Below, one piece after another: positions 18,345 to 25,845 of a stretch of DNA of 64,000 nucleotides. The stretch is from an uncultured Alphaproteobacteria bacterium. GTDB lineage: Bacteria; Pseudomonadota; Alphaproteobacteria; SP197. The notes below the pieces were generated by a model. It saw only the letters and a list, made by a program, of their open reading frames with translations, did not search any database and was not told where the DNA came from. A program made the translations under genes and the position numbers. Where the stretch lies: the NCBI GenBank assembly GCA_943787175.1, contig CALSLK010000032.1:1-64000 (forward strand), given 5' to 3'. The stretch's first letter is position 1. Each line of letters begins with the position of its first letter.

Positions 18345-19275
18345 GCGTCAGGCTCTTCCGCGCCGGTTCGCTCCACGATCAGGCCATAATGTTCAGGGCG
18401 GCGGTGATTGGCGAAGTTGAAGATGTCGCGTTTGTATTCACGGCTGCGGGTGAAGTCGCAGTTGTGGACGATGAGCTCGTCTTCGATGGTGTTGCACATG
18501 GCAACGACCTCGCCCGAGGGAGCGACGATCATGCTCTGGCCGATCATGTTGAAACCTTCTTCGCAGCCGGCCTTTGCCACGCCGACCGCCCAGGTGGCGT
18601 TCTGGTAGCAGCCGGCCTGGAAGCTGAGCTGATTGTGAAACAGGGTCAGGGCGTCGAGATCGTACGGATCGCCCAGGCCAACTGGCGTGTTGTAGCCACA
18701 GAACACCAAATCCACGCCTTGCAGGCCCATGACGCGCCAGGTTTCAGGCCAGCGCCGGTCGTTGCAGATCGCCATGCCGCAGGTCGCGCCAAAGGCCTGA
18801 TAAACCGGGAAGCCCAGATCGCCGACCTCGAAGTACTTTTTCTCGAGGTGCTGGCCCGGCCGGTCGAGAACCTCGTGGTGGCCAGGAATATGAATCTTGC
18901 GGAACTTGCCAACGATCTCGCCCGCTTTATCGACGATGATGGCGGTATTGAAGCGGTGTTTGACGCCGTCCTGCCAGGCCAGTTCCGCATAGCCGAGGTG
19001 AAATCCGATGCCCAGGCGTTTGGCTTCTTCGAACAGGGGTTGGGTTGCTGCATTGGGCATCTCTGATCGAACCAGCTATCGATCTCGTCTTCATCCTCGA
19101 TGGCCCATCGTGGGAAAAAGGTGGTGAGCGCCAGTTCGGGATAGACGATGACATCCACGCCCCAGTCTGAAGCTTCTCGCATTAGCTCAATCAGGCGTTT
19201 GACGACGGTCTCACGGCTCTCACTGCGTGCAATGGGACCAAGCTGTGCTGCGGCAACCTTCATGGAATGGGACAT
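18341..19275 (-). CDS. N-carbamoyl-D-amino-acid hydrolase (D-carbamoylase), one frameshift
   Basis: A carbon-nitrogen hydrolase that splits N-carbamoyl-D-amino acids into D-amino acid, CO2 and ammonia. The nitrilase-family triad is present: Glu in VYPELALTTFFPRW, Lys in FRKIHIPGH, and Cys in MAICNDRRWPE. The stretch from CNDRRWPE to MGLQGVDLV and GYNTP is characteristic of D-carbamoylases. ATG 19275 follows an AGGAGG site and gives MSHSMKVAAAQLGP. The frame breaks near 19062 (FDQ to MPNAA). One missing G would give FDQEMPNAATQ, matching the family. Reconstructed length is about 311 residues, normal. It is divergent from the racemase gene. Confidence 0.9.
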
Positions 19276-19302
19276 GACTTTCCTCCTGGCGACGGGGGGT
19301 GA

Positions 19303-19319
19303 AGCTTGGCACACAAGCT
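19303..19319. promoter_or_regulatory. inverted repeat between carbamoylase and racemase genes
   Basis: AGCTTG and CAAGCT form a perfect 6-bp-arm inverted repeat with a 5-bp spacer in the 126-bp divergent intergenic region. Its position suits an operator shared by the two hydantoin genes. No dedicated regulator gene is adjacent, so this is only a candidate. Confidence 0.35.
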
Positions 19320-19401
19320 CCCTTCGCGGAACGCTCGCCTGTTCCTTTGAATGCGGCGCTTGGCCCATGCCATACTCACGGCATTGAAAAGGACCTTTCC
19401 G

Positions 19402-20055
19402 ATGCCCGAACGCATTCTGGTGATCAATCCCAACAGCAACACGGCGGTGACGTCTGCGATGGACCGTGTCGTTGATCCGCTGAGGTTTGGCGACGGGCCG
19501 CGCATTGATTGCACAACGCTGGCAGAGGGGCCGCCGGGGATCGAGACCCAGCGTCACACCGACGGTGTTGTAACGCCCTTGTGCGATCTGATTCACCGCG
19601 AAGACAACGCGACTTCGGCCTTCATCATCGCCTGTTTCGGAGATCCAGGCCTGGCTTCAGCTATAGAGATCACAGACCGCCCCGTCTTCGGGATCTGTCA
19701 GGCCGGCGTTACAACCGCGCTGAATTACGGTGAACGCTATGGAATTCTGACCAACATCGACAGCGATGTGAACTTTGGTCTGCGTTACCTGCGCATGGCC
19801 GGCATCGATGCGCGACTGGCTGGAATTGAGCCCATCGGCATTCCCGTGACCGGGCTTGGCGACGTGGAGCCCTCACGCAAGGCGCTCTGCGAAGCGGCCG
19901 TGCGTTTGAAGGCCAGCGGCGCTGAAGTCCTGTTGACCGGCTGCGCCGGCATGACGCCTTACAAAGCCGATATTGAAGCAGCCAGCGGCCTGAAGGTGAT
20001 CGACCCGATCCATGCTGCGGTCACACTGGCTATTGGCGCCGTTTGCCAACACTGA
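19402..20055 (+). CDS. hydantoin racemase (Asp/Glu racemase superfamily)
   Basis: A 217-residue cofactor-independent racemase. The N-terminus RILVINPNSNTAVTSAM and the two catalytic cysteines in IACFGDPGL (about residue 76) and LTGCAGM (about residue 181) define the Asp/Glu/hydantoin racemase family. The INPNSN start is the hydantoin-racemase type. ATG 19402 is chosen over the upstream ATG 19351 because homology begins there and an AAAGGA sequence precedes it. It would interconvert 5-substituted hydantoin enantiomers so that the D-selective hydantoinase can use both. It leads a plus-strand run with two esterase genes. Confidence 0.87.
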   Translation: MPERILVINPNSNTAVTSAMDRVVDPLRFGDGPRIDCTTLAEGPPGIETQRHTDGVVTPLCDLIHREDNATSAFIIACFGDPGLASAIEITDRPVFGICQAGVTTALNYGERYGILTNIDSDVNFGLRYLRMAGIDARLAGIEPIGIPVTGLGDVEPSRKALCEAAVRLKASGAEVLLTGCAGMTPYKADIEAASGLKVIDPIHAAVTLAIGAVCQH

Positions 20056-20091
20056 GCCTCCCAACAACCCAATCCAGACGAGAAACGCAAT

Positions 20092-20994
20092 ATGCCAAGT
20101 CCCGAAATGCAGACGGTCATCGCCCAACTTGAAGAAGAAAAACAAAGGACCGCCGGCCTGCCGCCGCCCAGTTGGGAAGAGATGCGGGCGGACTATCAGC
20201 AGATGGGAACGTTCTACCCCGCCGCAAAAGAGGCCGTGCAGACCGAAACCAATCTTGCTGACCGGTACACGCGCTGTTTCTCCCCTGAAGAGTCGGATCC
20301 GACACGTGCGGTGCTCTACCTCCATGGTGGCGGATATACGATGGGCGGCATCGTCACTCATGAGGCCATCACGTCCAGGCTGGCCCTGGCTGCAGGATGC
20401 ACGGTTTACGCATTGGACTACCGGCTGGCGCCCGAACACCCGTTCCCGGCAGCGGTCGAAGACGCCGCAGACGCATTCCGTGACCTCGTTGCGCGTGGTC
20501 TGACTGCGTCCAGAATTGCCGTGGCCGGTGATTCCGCCGGTGGCGGCCTGAGCCTTGCCTGTGCGCTGGCCCTGCGTGACGCCGGCGATGCTGTGCCAGG
20601 TTGCCTGGTTCCGATCTCACCCTGGAACGACCTGATCGGCGATACTGGCTGGGCGGCATGTGATGGCGCTGTCGATCCCATGGTCACGGCTGAATCGTTG
20701 CACCGCATGACCGCTGATTACATGAATGGCGGCGATGGGCGCACACCTTATGCGTCGCCCCTGCACGCCGAACTCAAGGGCCTTCCCTCGATGCTGATTC
20801 AGGTGGGGACTGCAGAGATTCTTCTGACCGATGCGACCCTATTGGCTGAAAAAGCGAAGGAGGCCGGGATCGACGTGACCCTGGATATCGAAGAAGGCGC
20901 GCCGCATGTCTGGCACCATTTCTCACCTGATGTACCGGAATCCGTTGCGGCGATTAATCGCGCGGGCGCCTTCATTCGCAAACACACGGAGTAA
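20092..20994 (+). CDS. alpha/beta hydrolase, hormone-sensitive-lipase family (copy 1)
   Basis: A 300-residue HSL-type esterase. It has the HGGGY oxyanion motif (about residue 82), the nucleophile elbow GDSAGGG (about residue 150), and the catalytic His in PHVWHHF near the C-terminus. There is no signal peptide. The N-terminus MPSPEMQ resembles MPSQEMF of the next gene, and the two share general layout, so they look like a tandem duplication. Substrates are likely short esters or amides. Co-directional with the racemase (36-bp gap). Confidence 0.87.
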   Translation: MPSPEMQTVIAQLEEEKQRTAGLPPPSWEEMRADYQQMGTFYPAAKEAVQTETNLADRYTRCFSPEESDPTRAVLYLHGGGYTMGGIVTHEAITSRLALAAGCTVYALDYRLAPEHPFPAAVEDAADAFRDLVARGLTASRIAVAGDSAGGGLSLACALALRDAGDAVPGCLVPISPWNDLIGDTGWAACDGAVDPMVTAESLHRMTADYMNGGDGRTPYASPLHAELKGLPSMLIQVGTAEILLTDATLLAEKAKEAGIDVTLDIEEGAPHVWHHFSPDVPESVAAINRAGAFIRKHTE

Positions 20995-20999
20995 TCGTC

Positions 21000-21893
21000 A
21001 TGCCAAGTCAGGAAATGTTCGACAAAGTTGCTTTGCTTGCGGAAGGAGCGATGCCCGCAGAAGCGACCTGGCAGGAACGACGCGAGGCTTATGACAGTCT
21101 GCTGGAGGTTTTTCCGGCACTGGAGGACGTGACGATCGAGAAGGTCGTTATGGGTGGCGTGCCGGGTTTGCGCTATTGCGCACCTGATAGCGATGAAAGC
21201 CGTGCGCTGCTGTACTTTCATGGCGGCGGCTATTGCATCGGCTCAGAACGCAGCCATGCAATGATTGTGACTCGTCTGGCCCATATTGTTGGCTGTCCGA
21301 TCTGGTTCCCGCTTTATCGCCTGGCACCCGAACATCCTTTTCCGGTTCCGGCTGAAGACTGCATTGCTTTCTGGAAGGGCATGCTGGACGAAGGGATCGC
21401 CGCGCCCCGCACCGGATTCGCGGGCGATTCGACAGGCGGCGGTCTGGTGTTTGTCGTCGCGCAAGCCGCGCGTGACAGAGGCATCGCGTTGCCGGCTGCC
21501 TGTGTTTCGATCTGTCCATGGACGGATATGGAAGGAGACGGCACCTGGCGCGACGGTGATCCCGAACGGGATGCGTTCCTGACCCCCGGTGAACTGGAGA
21601 TGTTCGTTGAGGGCTATCTGGGTGGTGCCAATCTGCGCCATCCACTGGCGGCGCCCGTCTATGGCGAATTCGGCGGCCTGCCACCTTTCCTGGTTCAGGC
21701 CAGCGCGACCGAGTTGCTTTATGACGATGCCGTAAGACTGGCGGCGGGCCTCGAAGCTGCTGGCAATCCGGCCGAATTGGAGATCGCTGAGCCGGGAACG
21801 CCGCATGTCTGGCACCACATGGTTCCCGATGTGCCCGAAGCCTTGGCTTCAATCCGAAGCGCCGGGGCGTTCATCAAAGACCGGACGTCATAA
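21000..21893 (+). CDS. alpha/beta hydrolase, hormone-sensitive-lipase family (copy 2)
   Basis: A 297-residue paralogue of the preceding gene, separated by 5 bp. It keeps HGGGY and the C-terminal PHVWHH, but the elbow reads GDSTGGG with Thr in place of the usual Ala. It is the last gene before the hairpin at 21910-21947. The tandem pair with diverged elbows suggests different substrate preference within one pathway, which is inference. Confidence 0.87.
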   Translation: MPSQEMFDKVALLAEGAMPAEATWQERREAYDSLLEVFPALEDVTIEKVVMGGVPGLRYCAPDSDESRALLYFHGGGYCIGSERSHAMIVTRLAHIVGCPIWFPLYRLAPEHPFPVPAEDCIAFWKGMLDEGIAAPRTGFAGDSTGGGLVFVVAQAARDRGIALPAACVSICPWTDMEGDGTWRDGDPERDAFLTPGELEMFVEGYLGGANLRHPLAAPVYGEFGGLPPFLVQASATELLYDDAVRLAAGLEAAGNPAELEIAEPGTPHVWHHMVPDVPEALASIRSAGAFIKDRTS

Positions 21894-21909
21894 TCTGATG
21901 TGAAATGGC

Positions 21910-21947
21910 GCGGGCCGGAACGTTGCTTGGGGGACGTTCCGGCCCGC
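21910..21947. terminator. 14-bp perfect hairpin after the esterase pair
   Basis: GCGGGCCGGAACGT pairs perfectly with ACGTTCCGGCCCGC across a 10-base loop, 17 bp after the copy 2 stop. No T-run follows, so it may act as a weak intrinsic terminator, an mRNA 3' stabiliser or a bidirectional barrier. It separates the plus-strand esterases from the convergent ParA/RHH genes. Confidence 0.7.
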
Positions 21948-21979
21948 TACGCCAGGGCAGGGGTCGAGCGCGTATGTCC

Positions 21980-22405
21980 CTAGTCCCCGACGTTGCGTCC
22001 GTCGCATCTGAGTGCCAGCACATCGTCGCCAACAAACGACAGATATGCCTCAATCGCAGAAGCGACGAGATCCTGTTGAGTCCGATCGAGCCGCGCAGCG
22101 TTCATCTTAAGCAGAACATGAATTTCTGGCGATACCCGAGCGTGAATTTGTTTTCGATTTTTAACAATTTGATCACTGGGCCGAACAGATTTCGGCCGCG
22201 GAAGCTCAATTACGCGTGACGGCTGCGTTGAATGGCCGGGCCGCTCGCCGACAGGTTGCCGACGCATGGCCTGGTCGATGTCGATGATGGTGGGCGGTCC
22301 CGATTCGGCCGGAGCCATGGTGTCGAGATTACTGATGGATGCAGGACGGGCTTCGCCTTTTCTGGCAAGCAGGCCGGCATGGAGAACTGCGGTGGTCTGG
22401 GTCAT
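21980..22405 (-). CDS. ribbon-helix-helix-type protein downstream of parA
   Basis: A 141-residue protein. The first 75 residues are low complexity and Pro-rich. The C-terminal part KQIHARVSPEIHVLLKMNAA, then LDRTQQDLVASAIEAYL, has the strand-helix-helix pattern of RHH DNA-binding proteins. ATG 22405 follows AAGGAG, 26 bp after the parA stop, so the two are one operon. By analogy with ParG-type or MipZ/PpfA-type pairs it probably binds DNA or the ATPase and sets its location. It has no ParB domain. Confidence 0.65.
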   Translation of the reverse strand: MTQTTAVLHAGLLARKGEARPASISNLDTMAPAESGPPTIIDIDQAMRRQPVGERPGHSTQPSRVIELPRPKSVRPSDQIVKNRKQIHARVSPEIHVLLKMNAARLDRTQQDLVASAIEAYLSFVGDDVLALRCDGRNVGD

Positions 22406-22431
22406 GTCTGGCGCTCCTTAGTTTACCGCGT

Positions 22432-23208
22432 TCAAACTGCGTGAGCTTCGGGCCGTCCGCGACGCCCAAAGGGTTGAGTCGGGCGCAATCCTTCCGGCGC
22501 AATCGGATTGGGAATGGCGACGACGCTCTGAGTTGGCGCTGGATCGTTGGTTTCAGCAGGAAGCGCGACGACATGACGACGTTTCAAGCGTTCATCGAGA
22601 TACTCCCAAAGCGCAACGATCTCCTTGGCCGATGCACAGTTCTCGTCAATCTCCATGACGGTGCGCCCATCGATCATGCTTGAAGCAAAGTTCACGCGAT
22701 GATGCACCGTGACCGGGGCAACCGTGCCGTGCTGGGAAAGTGCAACGGCGGCCTGACCAGTGATCCGGGCGCGTGCCGTCGCACCATTGAGAACAAAGAC
22801 CAGGGCCTTGCCATGGGCTTCGAGGATATCGACCGTGGCACCCACGGCGCGCAGATCATGCGGGCTGGGGCGTGTGGGCAGAACGACAAGGTCGGCATAT
22901 TGCACAACCTGTGAAATCGCTTTGGTCACGGCCGGGGGCGTATCGATCACGACCAGCTTGAACCCCTGTTCACGGAGCGCTTTGAGATCATCACGCAGGG
23001 TCTGCAACGAGGACTGCACGAAGGCCGGAGACTCGTCCTGGCGTTCGTTCCACCACTGGGCAAGGCTACCCTGTGGATCGGTATCAATCAGCGCGACAGG
23101 ACCTTGACCCATGCGATCAGCCTGGACCGCAAGATGACCTGAAAGCGTTGTTTTACCTGACCCGCCTTTCTGTGAAGCGACGACAAGTACTCTCATGGAA
23201 CTTAACAT
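22432..23208 (-). CDS. parA: ParA-family ATPase (orphan, chromosome-borne)
   Basis: A 258-residue deviant-Walker ATPase. The P-loop KGGSGKTT, the switch I region IDTDPQGSLAQWW, and the Walker B LVVIDTPPA are visible. After about residue 215 there is a Pro- and Arg-rich extension. TTG/ATG choice: ATG 23208 has a GGAGGTG site 5 bp upstream, and Met 23196 is the alternative. It lies in a two-gene unit with an RHH protein and has no parS-like array or replication genes. A role in positioning some cellular cargo is more likely than plasmid partition, but a plasmid remnant is possible. Confidence 0.85.
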   Translation of the reverse strand: MLSSMRVLVVASQKGGSGKTTLSGHLAVQADRMGQGPVALIDTDPQGSLAQWWNERQDESPAFVQSSLQTLRDDLKALREQGFKLVVIDTPPAVTKAISQVVQYADLVVLPTRPSPHDLRAVGATVDILEAHGKALVFVLNGATARARITGQAAVALSQHGTVAPVTVHHRVNFASSMIDGRTVMEIDENCASAKEIVALWEYLDERLKRRHVVALPAETNDPAPTQSVVAIPNPIAPEGLRPTQPFGRRGRPEAHAV

Positions 23209-23595
23209 TGCACACCTCCCGATTGGCCGACGCCCAGGCGAGAGGAAATTGCATGCAAGAGGTCGCGAAGAAGAGGAATGATGCTGTTGGACGGAAGGAA
23301 CAGAGTCTGGGCATTGCCCTGACGCACGATCTTTTCTGGCCTACGGTCGATGAACATCATCGATTTCCCTTCGGTAACCCCGCTGCCTTGCCCCCCCAAA
23401 GGGTGTAGGCCGGTGGTTTTGCGTCCCGACGTTTCCGGCGGTTTGCCTTTTCGAGGAGCCAGGATCGGCTTCCCGATGACACATTGTGTCTCTGCAACAC
23501 CTGTGTCTGAAGCAACCCTAATACAACCCACACGGACATTGGTGTAACGAGCGTCACACCTTATGCTCAGGCAACCAATCACGGGAACAGACAGC
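23209..23595. other. 387-bp divergent intergenic region with several palindromes
   Basis: No coding sequence is supported here. It holds the upstream regions of parA (minus) and of a small membrane protein (plus). Within it are a perfect TTGCATGCAA palindrome at 23249-23258, GACAC-ATT-GTGTC at 23478-23490, and the strong 20-bp palindrome at 23541-23560. The GTGT/ACAC-rich stretch 23478-23560 could be a cluster of regulator sites. Confidence 0.5.
23541..23560. promoter_or_regulatory. 20-bp near-perfect palindrome, candidate operator
   Basis: GGTGTAACG and CGTCACACC are inverted repeats with 8 of 9 positions matching and a 2-bp centre. The site ends 35 bp before the small membrane protein start, a usual place for a dimeric repressor. 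The regulator is unknown. Confidence 0.5.
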
Positions 23596-23853
23596 ATGAA
23601 GATGATCACGATCTACGGCGTCAGCCTCGTTCTGATAGCAGGACTGATCACATGGTTCATCGATTCCCAGTTTTCCGGTGATGGTATTGAGCTTGGCACC
23701 CACGGTGTCATTGCGATCTTCCTGTGCCTTCTGATCATTCCGGCCCTTGGCATGGGTCTGATGCGGCTTGCACATGTCAGCGACCGGCAAGGATTCGATG
23801 CCGGAGCAGCCGAGAAGGGCAGTGACACCGACGATCACGGCAATCGCCTCTGA
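23596..23853 (+). CDS. small two-helix membrane protein, unknown function
   Basis: An 85-residue protein starting at ATG 23596 (MKMITIYGVSLVLIAG). Two hydrophobic segments, about residues 3-22 and 38-60, predict an inner-membrane hairpin. The C-terminal 20 residues are polar and acidic. No family was recognised. It precedes the lytic transglycosylase on the same strand by 76 bp, so a cell-envelope role is possible. The candidate operator at 23541-23560 lies just upstream. Confidence 0.6.
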   Translation: MKMITIYGVSLVLIAGLITWFIDSQFSGDGIELGTHGVIAIFLCLLIIPALGMGLMRLAHVSDRQGFDAGAAEKGSDTDDHGNRL

Positions 23854-23929
23854 TTGATCGGGCAGATGTTTGCGAAGGTTGCCGGGCTATGCGACAAGTC
23901 AGGGAACAAAACCAATACGGATTAAACCG

Positions 23930-24901
23930 ATGATCCTGCGCAAAGCCCTTCTTTCCTGCTTCATCATGGTTGCCTGGATGCTGCCCGCTTCAGCAGAGCA
24001 GCCGACATGGGATGTCTTTCTGGCAGGGGTCTACGACGAAGCAAAGGCTGCCGGTATCAGTGAGGCAACGCTGATGGCCGCGTTATCTGGTCTGCAGCCA
24101 ATTCCGCGCGTGATCGAGCTTGACCGCAGGCAGCCTGAGGGCACCACGACCTATGAAGAATACATGGCCAGCCGTGTTCCTGCCGAACTGATCACCAATG
24201 CCCGCAACCGCTACAACGATCACGAAGCACTTCTGGAAGCTGTCGGCGCCGAGTACGGCATGGACCCGGAATTCATCGTTGCCCTCTGGGGCCTGGAAAC
24301 GCGGTTCGGGAGCTATACCGGCGGCTTTGATGTGATCGCTTCGGTCGCGACGCTGGCCTGGGACGAGCGGCGCAGTGAGTACTTCCGTGGCGAGTTGATG
24401 CATGCCTTGCGCATCCTGGATGAAGGACACATTTCACGTGGCAACATGGTGGGATCATGGGCAGGCGCCATGGGGCAAAGTCAATTCATGCCCTCCAGCT
24501 TTGCGACCTATGCAGAGGACTGGGACCTGGATGGCAAACACGACATCTGGACAAACAAGGGTGACGTCTTTGCTTCTGCCGCCAACTACCTCACCGGCTC
24601 GGGCTGGCGCCAGGGGCTTCCCTGGGGCGGCCCGGTGACCCTGCCGGCGGGCTTTGACCTGGGTCTGGAAGGCAATCGCGAGACACTGCCGCTGGCCGAC
24701 TGGCTGGATATGGGCGTCACGTGGATCGAAACACCGCCTGCGGTCGCGCTGGATGAAGAGGCCTCGCTGGTCATGCCCGGTGGTGAGACCGGACCGGCCT
24801 ATCTGGTGTTCGAGAACTACCGAACAATCCTGAAGTGGAATCGCTCCAATTATTTTGCGATGTCGGTGGTCACGCTTGCCGATGCAATAGCAGGCAGATA
24901 A
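23930..24901 (+). CDS. lytic murein transglycosylase, MltB-like
   Basis: A 323-residue periplasmic peptidoglycan lyase. A signal peptide (ILRKALLSCFIMVAWMLPASA) starts at ATG 23930, and the longer frame from 23870 has no added homology. The catalytic Glu lies in ALWGLETRFGSYTGG, followed by WAGAMGQSQFMPSSF, both diagnostic of the MltB/SltB1 family. It cleaves the glycan between MurNAc and GlcNAc with formation of 1,6-anhydroMurNAc. There is no C-terminal peptidoglycan-binding domain. It sits beside rlpA and a D,D-carboxypeptidase. Confidence 0.88.
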   Translation: MILRKALLSCFIMVAWMLPASAEQPTWDVFLAGVYDEAKAAGISEATLMAALSGLQPIPRVIELDRRQPEGTTTYEEYMASRVPAELITNARNRYNDHEALLEAVGAEYGMDPEFIVALWGLETRFGSYTGGFDVIASVATLAWDERRSEYFRGELMHALRILDEGHISRGNMVGSWAGAMGQSQFMPSSFATYAEDWDLDGKHDIWTNKGDVFASAANYLTGSGWRQGLPWGGPVTLPAGFDLGLEGNRETLPLADWLDMGVTWIETPPAVALDEEASLVMPGGETGPAYLVFENYRTILKWNRSNYFAMSVVTLADAIAGR

Positions 24902-24932
24902 GGTCGCCCAACTACAACATCTGGCGGCGTCA

Positions 24933-25760
24933 ATGCGATCTACCCCTTCATCTCGTGGGCGCGTGCGCCTGTTTCTTTCTCTGATCGGCTTGCTCACGTT
25001 TCTTGGCGCCTGTGCGGAAACCAACATAGCCGCCACAGTGATCAAGGAACTGGCGCCTCCGCCACCGACCGGAACCTACAAGGTCGGCAGCCCCTATGAG
25101 ATCAACGGGGTCTGGTACTATCCGGAAGAAAATCCCTATTACGACGAAGAAGGTATTGCTTCCTGGTACGGCGACCCCTTTCATGGGCGCCAGACGGCCA
25201 ACGGTGAAATCTATGACATGAACGAGCTGACGGCAGCGCACAAGACGCTGCCCATGCCGGTTTATGTGCGTGTGACCAATCTGGAGAACGGCCGCTCACT
25301 GATCCTCAAGGTCAACGACAGGGGGCCGTTTGTTTCCGGACGCATTATCGATGTTTCGCGCCGTGCGGCCCAGCTTCTCGATTTTCAGCTTCAGGGCATC
25401 GCCCGGGTGCGGGTGCAGGTGGTCGACTACGAGACCGGACTGACCTATGCCGAACAAGGCACGGTGCCCCCGGCCGACGAAGAGTTGCTGATCGTTCAGA
25501 ACGTTGAGCTGACCGAAATACAGATCAGCGGTGAACGGTTCGTCCAGATCGGTGCCTATGGCGATGCCGATAATGCCCATGTCGTCAGCGACGCCCTGAC
25601 TGATGTTGGTCCCGTGCAGGTGCACCGTGTGGTCAGTGGCAGTTCGACGCTCTATCGCGTGCGTTTGGGGCCTTATGCCAGTGAACAGGATGCCGAGGTC
25701 GCCCGGCGGGCGGTGGAAATTCGTGGATATCCCGAGGCGGTCATCGTCGTTGACCCCTAA
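24933..25760 (+). CDS. rlpA: RlpA-family septal-ring lipoprotein (DPBB plus SPOR)
   Basis: A 275-residue lipoprotein. The lipobox LGAC lies near residue 27 after a hydrophobic signal. A double-psi beta-barrel domain (ASWYGDPFHGRQTANGE, then VNDRGPFVSGRIIDVSRRAA) follows, with the catalytic-type Asp of VNDRGPF. A C-terminal SPOR-like domain (RFVQIGAYGDADNAH, then YRVRLGPYAS) would bind denuded septal glycan. RlpA of some bacteria is a lytic transglycosylase acting on naked glycan strands. Position next to the other cell-wall genes fits. Confidence 0.88.
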   Translation: MRSTPSSRGRVRLFLSLIGLLTFLGACAETNIAATVIKELAPPPPTGTYKVGSPYEINGVWYYPEENPYYDEEGIASWYGDPFHGRQTANGEIYDMNELTAAHKTLPMPVYVRVTNLENGRSLILKVNDRGPFVSGRIIDVSRRAAQLLDFQLQGIARVRVQVVDYETGLTYAEQGTVPPADEELLIVQNVELTEIQISGERFVQIGAYGDADNAHVVSDALTDVGPVQVHRVVSGSSTLYRVRLGPYASEQDAEVARRAVEIRGYPEAVIVVDP

Positions 25761-25845
25761 GAGGCTGGCTTTGGCCGCTCCTGAGGGCCAAACTTTCGCC
25801 GCAACCACAGGCTAGCCATGGGAACATGACATTGGACGCACCTTC

